Below are positions 7,952 to 15,560 of a stretch of 47,954 nt of DNA, piece after piece. The stretch's first letter is position 1; every line of letters begins with the position of its first letter. The stretch spans positions 1 to 47,954 of the forward strand of contig USBZ01000009.1 of the NCBI GenBank assembly GCA_900553065.1. Direction: 5' to 3'. Source of the DNA: an uncultured Desulfovibrio sp. (lineage in GTDB: Bacteria > Desulfobacterota > Desulfovibrionia > Desulfovibrionales > Desulfovibrionaceae). The notes under the pieces were generated by a model. The model did not search any database. It saw only the letters and a program-made list of their open reading frames with translations, and was not told where the DNA came from. The position numbers and the translations under genes are program-made.

Positions 7952-8924
7952 CAAATCTCCCCGGCGCCTTCCATCCGGCGTCTGCTCTTTTCCATGCAAA
8001 AGTCGTGCCGAAAAGCATCACTCCGTTCCACAAAACTTTTTCCAGTGTTAATAACCTATAATGAATCTGAACTGCGCGCAAGAAACACCACTGTTCTCAT
8101 AATGAAAAAAAGTGAGGACATCGTTGCCATCAACGTACTCAGGCGCTTGCTCCATGGTATCACACGGAGTCCCCATCATGTCGAAGCGGCGTTGCCGGAG
8201 AAAAATGATATCAAGGAGGAAGCGACACACCGAAAGAGCTCACCTACAGGCACGACAATAGATTCTGCGCTATGACAGCATCCTCAAATTCTTCCATTTT
8301 GCTGCAAAAACAGTACGAGCTGCATCCATGCGGTTGGCACCGTGGCAGGAAGAGCTTTCCCTGCTATGGCCACGACTGCCCCGGAAAGGAGCGGGCTCTT
8401 TTCTATGTTGCGGAGAGCTCTCATTCCGGATCTTCGCATCGGAGGGCGGAGCTTGCTCCCGGAAAAGGCGCACCGCCCCTTTGCCGCCCACCCCTGCCGG
8501 AAAAGCGAGTCCCCCCACCGCCCCACCTCGTACTTCAGCCTTGCCCTCCCAAACGGAGGCGATCCATGCCGTCCCGCCCGCTCGCCCTCCCTCAAAAGAA
8601 AACTGACGCTTCAAGACTGAGCGCAGGCGCCGCGACAGCAGAAGCAAGATCGCCGGACAGATGAAAAGCCCCCCTTTTTCTCTGCCTGACCATGAACCGC
8701 ACTTCCGTACCATGTCATACGCCAGCACCACAGAAAAAACGCCGTACCTGTCACTGTTCTGCACAAGTTCCCTCCCGCTCTCCGAAATGACGAAAAAACG
8801 CCGTCATAAGACGGCAAAGCACACTTTTGCCAGAACAACGCATCTTCAAATTGTCCCTAACCGGCATGAAAAACTTGCTCTTTTACATTCTTTCGTTTCT
8901 TTTGAAAAAAATGTGCACATTCAT
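7952..8924. other. Long intergenic region, no convincing gene
   Basis: Region between the chaperone (-) and the AEC transporter promoter. The part from 7990 to 8300 is comparatively A/T-rich and should carry the promoter of the chaperone-effector unit, but no hexamer pair stands out. A 57-codon frame at 8102-8275 (+) has no ribosome binding site. From 8330 to 8640 the sequence is C/G-rich and low in coding character. A minus-strand terminator lies at 8793-8815. Confidence 0.5.
8793..8815 (-). terminator. Minus-strand intrinsic terminator without an obvious gene
   Basis: Read on the minus strand: GCCGTC, TTAT loop, GACGGC, then G and six T. This is a strong short terminator, but no minus-strand gene ends before it. 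It may end a small RNA starting near 8900. Confidence 0.6.
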
Positions 8925-8952
8925 TTGACAATTTTTGAAAACCTACTAATCT
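8910..8952 (+). promoter_or_regulatory. Sigma70-like promoter with adjacent 12-bp palindrome
   Basis: TTGACA at 8925-8930 and TAATCT at 8947-8952 with a 16-base spacer. A perfect palindrome AATGTGCACATT (8910-8921) lies just upstream of the -35 box, a common activator position. It would drive the AEC transporter with a leader of about 230 bases. Confidence 0.55.
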
Positions 8953-9068
8953 GAGAAAAATCGTCTTCCCGGGACCTTTTTTCTCCGCTGCCTTCGGCGG
9001 GGTGCCGGACGGCGCAGCTGCAGAGGCTGCCGCAGGGCGAATCTGCAATTTCCGCGTTCGTGCACGGG

Positions 9069-9091
9069 TACATGAAGCCGGGCTTCATGTA
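9069..9091. promoter_or_regulatory. 23-base inverted repeat in the AEC transporter leader
   Basis: TACATGAAGCC, a central G, then GGCTTCATGTA: 11-base perfect arms. It lies about 100 bases before the transporter start. It could be a regulator operator or an RNA hairpin; the one-base centre favours a DNA site. Confidence 0.5.
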
Positions 9092-9191
9092 TTTGAAAAA
9101 CGGTTCAAGGCAGGATGTACGCCGGTTTTTTCTCTCTCCTTGTGCGGTACAGGGCCAGAAGCCGTGCGGTAACTTCTTCCCTTTTCCGCCA

Positions 9192-10160
9192 ATGGATCGG
9201 CTGCTGCTCACTCTGACCATCATCTTCGTCAGCCTCATCGCCGGATATGTCTTCCGGCAGTGGGTCAGCTCCGGTTCGTCCCCGCTCACGGAACAATCGC
9301 TCAGAACGCTGCGCCTTCTCATCCAGAAGGTCGCCATGTTCGGTCTGATTCCCGTTTCCGCCATGCTGTCCCTGTGGGGTCTGCCCTCCCCTGATCCTCG
9401 GCTGCTCGTGCTGCCCGCCCTCGGCCTTGCCGCCTGGGCCTCAGGAGGTGTGCTGGCGCTTCTCTTCTCCCGCCGCATGGCCCTCTCTCCCGAAAAAACC
9501 GGCAGCATGTACTGCTGCGGCACCTTCACCAACATCGGTGCCGTGGGCTGTCTCGTCACCGTCATGCAGTTCGGCGAACAGGCCATCGCCATGGCCTCAC
9601 TCTACAGGCTCTGCGAAGAAATGTTCTATTTCGGCGTAGCCCTGCCCGTAGCCCGCAGCTTCGGTCAAACCGCCCGCCCCGCCTCCCGTTCCTTCCGGCT
9701 TCATGTCGATCCCGTGCTTGCCGCCATTGTGGCAGCGCTCTCCCTCGGTCTCGTTCTCAATCTGACCGGCGTTCATCGTCCGGCCGCTCTCGGCACTCTT
9801 TCCACTGCCGCCATGATCGCAGGAACCGTATGCTTCCTGCTCTCCATAGGCATGGGACTGCGTCTTTCGCGCATGACCTGCTATCTGCGTGAATCCGCCG
9901 TCATTTCCCTCATCAAGTTCGCGTTCGTGCCCGTCATCGTCACCTCTCTGGCCATGCTGGCCGGTCTCGGCGACGTGGAAGACGGCCTGCCCCTCAAGGT
10001 GACGGCCATTCTTTCCGCCATGCCCGTGGCCATGAACGCGCTCATTCCCCCGTCCCTGTTCGATCTGGACCTGGACCTGGCCAATGCCTGCTGGGTATTC
10101 ACCACGCTTGAACTCGTGGTGATTCTGCCCATCCTCATTATTATCCTGCCGCTCTTCTAG
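9192..10160 (+). CDS. AEC (auxin efflux carrier) family transporter
   Basis: Inner-membrane carrier (322 aa) of the AEC family, with about ten hydrophobic segments in two halves. The first half begins LLLTLTIIFVSLIAGYVFR, contains FGLIPVSAML and carries the conserved GTFTNIGAVGC crossover. The second half ends near MPVAMNALIPPSLFDLDLDLA and a terminal ELVVILPILIIILPL segment. Bacterial AEC carriers move small organic acids such as malate; the substrate here is not determinable. The open frame extends to 9060, but homology-like sequence starts at ATG 9192. No clear Shine-Dalgarno is seen, which leaves the start uncertain. The TRAP operon follows on the same strand after 109 bases. Confidence 0.85.
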   Translation: MDRLLLTLTIIFVSLIAGYVFRQWVSSGSSPLTEQSLRTLRLLIQKVAMFGLIPVSAMLSLWGLPSPDPRLLVLPALGLAAWASGGVLALLFSRRMALSPEKTGSMYCCGTFTNIGAVGCLVTVMQFGEQAIAMASLYRLCEEMFYFGVALPVARSFGQTARPASRSFRLHVDPVLAAIVAALSLGLVLNLTGVHRPAALGTLSTAAMIAGTVCFLLSIGMGLRLSRMTCYLRESAVISLIKFAFVPVIVTSLAMLAGLGDVEDGLPLKVTAILSAMPVAMNALIPPSLFDLDLDLANACWVFTTLELVVILPILIIILPLF

Positions 10161-10269
10161 GCGGCCTAAACCCTGCATCCGCCTCCATGCCCAGGGGCGG
10201 GAGCAGTCTCTTTTCACACCGGGCGCATTGTGACAGAGCGTCACCGAGACATATCCTGAGGAGGATCTT

Positions 10270-11346
10270 ATGAAGCGACTTTTCCGTACCGCCCTCATGG
10301 CCGCCGCCTGTGTGGGAATGCTGTCTGCTCCGGCTCTCGCCGCCTATAAGCAGGAGTACAAGCTCAGCGTAGTGCCCGCCGCCACCTCCGGCTGGGGGCT
10401 CTCCGCCACCTACTTTGCCGACCTCGTCAAGGAACGCACCAACGGCCGCATCAACATCAAGGTGTACCCCGGCGCTCAGCTCATGGCCGGCAAGCAGACT
10501 TCCGAACTTTTGCTCGTGCGCCGCGGCGCCATCGACTTCGCCCTTGCCTCCACCATCAACTGGTCTCCCCAGGTGCAGGAACTCAATCTCACCGCCCTTC
10601 CCTTCTTCGTGGCCAACAATCCCGACCGCTATAAAGCCATGGATGCCATCGAAGCCGGCAAATCCGGTCAGATGCTCATCGACGCCGTGGAAAAAACCGG
10701 CGTAAAGTTCATCGGCTGGGGCGAAAACGGCTTCCGTGAACTGACCACCAGCAAGGGCCCCATCAATCATCCCTCCGACATGAAGGGCATGAAGCTGCGC
10801 GTGTGCGGCACTCCCATTTTCGCCGACATCTTCACCGCTCTCGGCGCCAATCCCCAGGCCATCAACTGGTCCGAAGCCGTGACCGGTTTCCAGCAGGGCA
10901 TCGTCGACGGTCAGGAAAACCCCACCAACGGCATCAACATCACCCTGCAGATCTGGACCTGGCACAAGTACCACACCGACTGGCACTACATGATCGACCC
11001 GCTGCTGCTTACCGCCAACTCCAAGGTGTGGAAGTCCTTCTCCGCGGAAGATCAGGCCATCATCATGGAATGCGCCAAGGAAATGGAAAAGTACAGCAAG
11101 GCCCTTTCCCGCCTCGGCTTTGACGACGGTTCCTCCCTCGCCTATCTCCAGAGCCTGAACAAGGTGCCCGCCGTGACCGATCCTTTCAAGACCATGGAAG
11201 AAAAGGGCATGACCATCGTGAAGTTCACCGACGAACAGATCGACGAGTTCTATGCCGCCACCCAGAGCGTGCGCGACAAGTGGACCAAGGAAATCGGACC
11301 TGAACTCGTGAAGGCCGCCGAGGCCGACATGAAGGCCGCTCAGTAA
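10270..11346 (+). CDS. dctP: TRAP transporter substrate-binding protein, DctP family
   Basis: Periplasmic binding subunit (358 aa) of a tripartite ATP-independent transporter. The signal peptide ends at APALA/AYK. Family signatures are visible: AGKQTSELLLVRRGAIDFA, ALPFFV, GENGFRELTTSKGPINHPSD, MKGMKLRVCGTPIFADIF, LGANPQAINWSE and GIVDGQENPTNG. The conserved Arg in KLRV normally salt-bridges a substrate carboxylate (or sulfonate). AGGAGG precedes ATG 10270. It is followed by a terminator hairpin before dctQ, which would give excess binding protein over membrane subunits. The substrate is unknown: C4-dicarboxylate, other organic acid, or sulfonate. Confidence 0.93.
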   Translation: MKRLFRTALMAAACVGMLSAPALAAYKQEYKLSVVPAATSGWGLSATYFADLVKERTNGRINIKVYPGAQLMAGKQTSELLLVRRGAIDFALASTINWSPQVQELNLTALPFFVANNPDRYKAMDAIEAGKSGQMLIDAVEKTGVKFIGWGENGFRELTTSKGPINHPSDMKGMKLRVCGTPIFADIFTALGANPQAINWSEAVTGFQQGIVDGQENPTNGINITLQIWTWHKYHTDWHYMIDPLLLTANSKVWKSFSAEDQAIIMECAKEMEKYSKALSRLGFDDGSSLAYLQSLNKVPAVTDPFKTMEEKGMTIVKFTDEQIDEFYAATQSVRDKWTKEIGPELVKAAEADMKAAQ

Positions 11347-11355
11347 TACTGACCG

Positions 11356-11389
11356 GGGAACGGCTCCCCGCAGGGCCGTTCCCTTTTTT
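11356..11389 (+). terminator. Intercistronic terminator/attenuator between dctP and dctQ
   Basis: GGGAACGGC (11356-11364), 10-base loop, GCCGTTCCC (11375-11383), then six T. It is a canonical intrinsic terminator inside the TRAP operon, likely partial. Confidence 0.85.
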
Positions 11390-11408
11390 CACCATCGGGG
11401 ATCTCATT

Positions 11409-11879
11409 ATGTGGAACTTTCTGAACGCCCGTTTCGAAGAACTTCTCGGGGCAATTCTGCTGGCCGTAATGGCGTGCATCTCGTTCATCAACGTGATCGT
11501 ACGCTACTGCACCAACTTATCCTTTTCCTCTTCGGAAGAACTTACCGTCAACCTGTTTGTCTGGATCGTTCTTCTGGGAACCTCGCGGGCCTTCCGCGAA
11601 GGCGGCAATTTCAGCATGAATCTGCTGTACGACGCCATGCCCCGTCCCGTCAGAAAGCTCCTGTACGTGTTCAGCGTTCTCTGCTGCATCATCTTCTTTG
11701 CCGCCCTCTGCTGGCAGGGTTGCATAGAGGTCATGGACGAATATGAACTGAGCGTGGTTTCCGAATCCCTGGCCATTCCGGTCTGGATCTACACCATCGC
11801 CACGCCCCTGTTCTCCGCCCTCATCATCGTGCGTATTCTCCAGAAGGTATGGGAAGATTTCCGCCTGAGAAACTACTAA
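11409..11879 (+). CDS. dctQ: TRAP transporter small permease, DctQ family
   Basis: Four-helix membrane subunit (156 aa) that pairs with DctM. Hydrophobic segments lie at about 15-35, 50-65, 85-105 and 128-148. Typical DctQ sequence is visible in SFINVIVRYCTNLSFSSSEEL, then WIVLLGTSRAFREGGNFSMNL. Length is normal for the family. It starts 62 bases after dctP, behind GGGGATCTCATT. DctM follows after 130 bases containing two small hairpins. Confidence 0.92.
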   Translation: MWNFLNARFEELLGAILLAVMACISFINVIVRYCTNLSFSSSEELTVNLFVWIVLLGTSRAFREGGNFSMNLLYDAMPRPVRKLLYVFSVLCCIIFFAALCWQGCIEVMDEYELSVVSESLAIPVWIYTIATPLFSALIIVRILQKVWEDFRLRNY

Positions 11880-12009
11880 TCCCATCCCGCTCCCCTGACG
11901 GAGTTCTGGAAAAACGTCTCCGTGCCCGTAAGGCACGCTTCCGACAACCTGATGCCTTCAGTGATCCGTCCTTACCGGACTGAAGCCGCTCTCCCCGGAG
12001 AATACGCAT

Positions 12010-13299
12010 ATGGAATTTTTCAACGATCCCGCCTTCTGGCTTCTCATTACCTTCGCCGTTCCGCTCATCTTCCGTGTGCCCATCGCCATCGCTCTCGGTC
12101 TCTCCGCCCTCTTCGTCAGCTGGTGGTGGGACATGGGCGTGGACATGCTCTCCTACAACTTCTTCGCCGGCGTGGCCAAGGTGCCGCTGCTCGCCATTCC
12201 CTTCTTCATCCTTGCCGGCTTCATCATGGAACGCGCCGGTATCGCCGCCCGCATCGTCATGCTGGTGGAAAGCATCGTGGGCAACATGACCGGCGGTCTT
12301 GCCGTCGCCACCGTGGGCGTCGCCACCTTCTGGGGCGCCGTGAGCGGTTCCGGCCCCGCCACCGTGGCCGCCCTCGGCCTCATACTCATTCCCGCCATGG
12401 TCAAGAGCGGCTACGACAAGCCTTTTGCCGCTGCCACGGTTTCCGTTACATCCGGTCTTGCCATCGTCATTCCGCCGAGCATCGCCTTCATCGTCTACGG
12501 CGGCATCGCCGACGTATCCGTGCCCGCCCTCTTCGCCGCAGGTTTCATTCCCGGCGTGGTCGTCGCGCTCTTCCTCATGGCGTCGGTCCTCATCACTTCC
12601 AGAAAGAAAGGCTATCGCGGCAAGCCCAGAACCATGCCCATTTCCAAGGCGCTGCGTGAAGCCTTCTGGGGCGTCATGACCCCCGTGGTCATTCTCGGCG
12701 GCATCTACGGCGGTGTGTTCACGCCTACCGAAGCCGCGGCCGTCGCCATCTTCTACGGCCTCTTTGTGGGTGTGTTCATCTATCGCACCATCAACAAGGT
12801 CTCCATTCTCGTGGAGGTACTCGTCGAGTCCGTCAAGTCCACCGCCGTCATCATGTTCGTGGTCACCTGCGCCGGTCTCTACGCCTGGGTGGCCAGCACC
12901 GTGGGTCTTGTGGAACGCGGAGCTTCCGTGCTGCTCTCGCTCTCCGACAACCCCACCGTCCTTCTGCTGCTCATCAACGTCATTCTGTTCATCGCCGGCA
13001 TGCTGCTGGACGCCATTTCCATCTACTACGTTCTTTTGCCCTTCCTCATGCCCATCATGGCGCATTTCGGCTGGGATCCCGTCTGGTTCGGCGTCATGAT
13101 GACCATCAACCTCGCTCTCGGGCAGGTGACGCCTCCCGTGGCCGTCAACCTTTATGTGGGCGCCAAGATAAGCAATCTCACCATGGAGGAAATCATCCCT
13201 CCCGTGCTTCCCATGCTGCTGGCCTCCACGCTTGCCCTTGTGGTCATCGTGCTCTTCCCCGACATCACGCTCTTCCTGCCGCGACTGCTAGGCATGTAA
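12010..13299 (+). CDS. dctM: TRAP transporter large permease, DctM family
   Basis: Main sodium-coupled permease (429 aa, normal length, about 12 membrane segments). It begins with a membrane anchor (WLLITFAVPLIFRVPIAIAL). It contains VPLLAIPFFILAGFIMERAG, the conserved GAVSGSGPATVAALG and PPSIAFIVYGGIADVSV motifs, and the second-repeat GQVTPPVAVNLYVGAKIS. GGAG lies 9 bases before ATG 12010. With dctP and dctQ it forms one complete TRAP system ended by the hairpin at 13343. Substrate identity depends on DctP. Confidence 0.95.
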   Translation: MEFFNDPAFWLLITFAVPLIFRVPIAIALGLSALFVSWWWDMGVDMLSYNFFAGVAKVPLLAIPFFILAGFIMERAGIAARIVMLVESIVGNMTGGLAVATVGVATFWGAVSGSGPATVAALGLILIPAMVKSGYDKPFAAATVSVTSGLAIVIPPSIAFIVYGGIADVSVPALFAAGFIPGVVVALFLMASVLITSRKKGYRGKPRTMPISKALREAFWGVMTPVVILGGIYGGVFTPTEAAAVAIFYGLFVGVFIYRTINKVSILVEVLVESVKSTAVIMFVVTCAGLYAWVASTVGLVERGASVLLSLSDNPTVLLLLINVILFIAGMLLDAISIYYVLLPFLMPIMAHFGWDPVWFGVMMTINLALGQVTPPVAVNLYVGAKISNLTMEEIIPPVLPMLLASTLALVVIVLFPDITLFLPRLLGM

Positions 13300-13342
13300 G
13301 TCTTTTCCCTGAGGGCTGCGCCTGAAACGGCGCTGCTCATGA

Positions 13343-13374
13343 AAGGGCCGTTCTTCCCGGAACGGCCCTTTTTT
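13343..13374 (+). terminator. Intrinsic terminator of the TRAP operon
   Basis: AAGGGCCGTTC (13343-13353), six-base loop, GAACGGCCCTT (13360-13370), then further T residues. Confidence 0.9.
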
Positions 13375-13549
13375 ATGCCCTCTCCAAAGGCGCAGATGGC
13401 CCCCATCTTCCCCAGACAGATCGAAATCCTCAACCGTTCCGTCTCCGGAAGACACTTTTCTTCTTTTTTGGTATATCCCGAATGTGTGAAATAATACAAG
13501 TTCCCGTGAATCGACAAAAGAACTTTCGTCAACAGTATACCGTCGATTG

Positions 13550-13577
13550 TTGACAGATGAACAAACTTCCGTATAGT
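13550..13577 (+). promoter_or_regulatory. Sigma70-like promoter for the UGA-containing gene
   Basis: TTGACA (13550-13555), 16-base spacer, TATAGT (13572-13577), in an A/T-richer stretch. The rest of 13300-13903 shows no other gene. The implied leader to the start at 13904 is about 320 bases. Confidence 0.6.
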
Positions 13578-13903
13578 GAAGTCTGCATCAATCGTGTCAC
13601 AGGAATTTCCTGCTTTCTTCATCCTCCGGAAAAGGCCATTTTTACGAACTACGCTCTCAGCATTCGAAACTCAGGCATCATTCGACACACCGGATTCCCC
13701 TCACCCTAAAGCTCATTCCTCCTGAAACTTCTTTCCTCGTAAGCGTCTCATTATTGCGGCGGCAACGGCAACCGTCCTCCGGCTCTGCAGTACACTGGCT
13801 CTGCCGATATGTCCGGTTCTGCCGTTTCCGCGCCTTCCCGGCATCGTTCCCGTCGTCGGAACTTTCCGACGTGTGTTGCAACCCTCAACCCAAGGAGATG
13901 TCC

Positions 13904-15367
13904 ATGAGCAGACACCTGTGGTTCAAAGGTGCGAGTCTTGCGCTCGCCCTGCTGATCCCTGCCGGCGCCATGGCGGCATCGGAGTCGGCCCTCATGCAGT
14001 CGCCGGCCCGCAATGCGGCCATCATCGCCAAGGTCCCCGGCTTCAAGGCTGCCGACCTCGATCTGTATCTCGGTCAGCGCCGCATCAGCGAAGGCGTGGT
14101 CATTCGCAAAAGCTTCATCCGCGACGGCAAGATCGTCATTCCTCCGGCCGGGCTGTACTACAGCTCCCGCATTGCCAGCATCGGCACCATGACCAACATT
14201 GAAGTCATGCTGCTCGGCAAGCGGTATTCGGAAGTGGACGAAGCCTTCGAATATCTGGTGCTCAAGAACCGCACCATGAAGAAAGGCGATTCCATCAATC
14301 TGCTGCCCGACGGCTCCCGTGCCCTGCAGTTCGTGAACGGCAGCAGCCATCCCTACGGCAGCAGCGCAGGCTATTCCAACCTGCGCATCATGAAGTCTTC
14401 CGGCAACTTCTACGGCACAAACTTCCAGGTGGCTGCGGACCCCACCCTTGTGGACGTGAACTCCGGCAAGTTCCAGGGCCTCGGCCTTGAGGAAGGCAGA
14501 CATCCCGTCACCGCCTCCACCGGAGAGCCCCTGCAGCACAAAACCTACTTCGGCGCCTCCATCTACCCCAGCGGCAAGTCCTATCTCATTGTGAACAGAA
14601 CCTCCGCCAACGAAGTGGAAGTCAAGGAATTCGCCACTCCCAGCATCACGGAAATCTGGCTGACCTCCGAACCCCGCGTGTCTGGTGCCTACAAGGCCGG
14701 CGACAGCGTCAAGGTCGGCTCCGCCACCGTGAAGATCCTTTCCGTGGGCAAAGACTCCGCAAAGATCGCCCTGACCCAGAACGGCAAGGAAAACGTGAAG
14801 GAATTCAAGGATATGCTTGATCCTCACGCCCTCGACTACCTGCCCTCCAGTCCCGCGGAACGCGCGAAGTGGCAGATGGCTTCCGAAGACGGCAAGGTGC
14901 GCGTACAGGTGGCCATGCTGCATCCGGAAGGTGTGCTCACGGCTGACGGCAAGGTTCGTCTTGATATGTTCAGCGGCGTATTCAGCCTGAAGAATCCCCA
15001 GGTGTGGCCGGGCGATCCGCGTTTCACGGTTCGCCCCGACACCTGAGCTTCCTGCAGTGAGCTGAACGAGATCATCCTCGAAAACACCGAAGAGATCGTT
15101 CTCGACAGCACCAGCAACGTGCTTGCTGGCCCGGAAAACTACTTCAGGATCGTGATCGACGACTTTGACGGCAAGACCATCAAGGCCTGGCACTTTGAAG
15201 ACGCCGAAGGCAACAAGAGCCCCAACCTGGCTTCCTTTGCCAAGGGCCATCACATTGACCTTCTGGCCAACCTGGAAAACAAGACCATCAGCCCCTTTGC
15301 TCTGAGAATGTCCCTGAACATGCTCTACAACGATCTGGAAGAACAGGGCATCGTCATGAGCCGCTGA
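13904..15367 (+). CDS. Candidate periplasmic selenoprotein with UASC motif (in-frame UGA)
   Basis: I do not recognise the family. Start ATG 13904 has AAGGAG at 6-base spacing. Residues 1-24 are a signal peptide (ALALLIPAGAMA), so the product is periplasmic. The frame is open to TGA at 15044-15046 (codon 381), then continues in the same frame for 106 more codons to 15367 with unchanged G/C third-position bias and sensible protein (NYFRIVIDDFDGKTIKAWHF). Reading UGA as selenocysteine gives DT-U-A-S-C, a redox-type U-x-x-C motif, in a 487-residue protein. An interrupted hairpin spans 15049-15070 with loop TGAG. YedF in the same window supports selenium use. Alternatives are a nonsense mutation of a CxxC protein, or an authentic 380-residue product. 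The gene stands alone between two terminators. Confidence 0.7.
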
Positions 15368-15477
15368 TGACAAGCTGTGCTGAAATCGAAATGATCGCTC
15401 TGGACAGGAAGCATGGCGGAAAAGCTTTCCGCTGATCCTGCAGAATGCATCCCTCGATTATTCCGCACCTTAAACAT

Positions 15478-15513
15478 GAAGGGCCGCCCGAAACCGGACG
15501 GCCCTTCTTCTTT
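15478..15513 (+). terminator. Intrinsic terminator of the UGA-containing gene
   Basis: GAAGGGCCGCCCG, AAAC loop, CGGACGGCCCTTC (one C/A mismatch), then TTCTTT. It lies downstream of the second stop (15367), not of the UGA, which agrees with transcription through the full frame. It may also serve the convergent msbA-like gene. Confidence 0.8.
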
Positions 15514-15560
15514 GTCTTCAGTCTGCGAAGGCCTGCTGCTCAAGGCATCAATAACACGGG

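Noticed and set aside
8102..8275. 57-codon plus-strand frame starting MKKSEDIVAINVLRRLL
   Set aside because: The start of the peptide looks protein-like, but there is no Shine-Dalgarno, no domain, and the frame degrades to low-complexity Thr/Ser sequence.
8661..8954. 97-codon plus-strand frame
   Set aside because: It crosses the minus-strand terminator, the palindrome and the -35/-10 boxes of the AEC promoter; composition is not protein-like.
15044..15046. UGA read as tryptophan (code change)
   Set aside because: Many other genes in the window end cleanly at TGA at the expected family length, so UGA is a normal stop here.
13751..15373. 540-codon minus-strand frame opposite the UGA-containing gene
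   Set aside because: It is an antiphase shadow caused by codon bias: no signal, domain or binding site, whereas the plus strand has promoter, AAGGAG, signal peptide and terminator.
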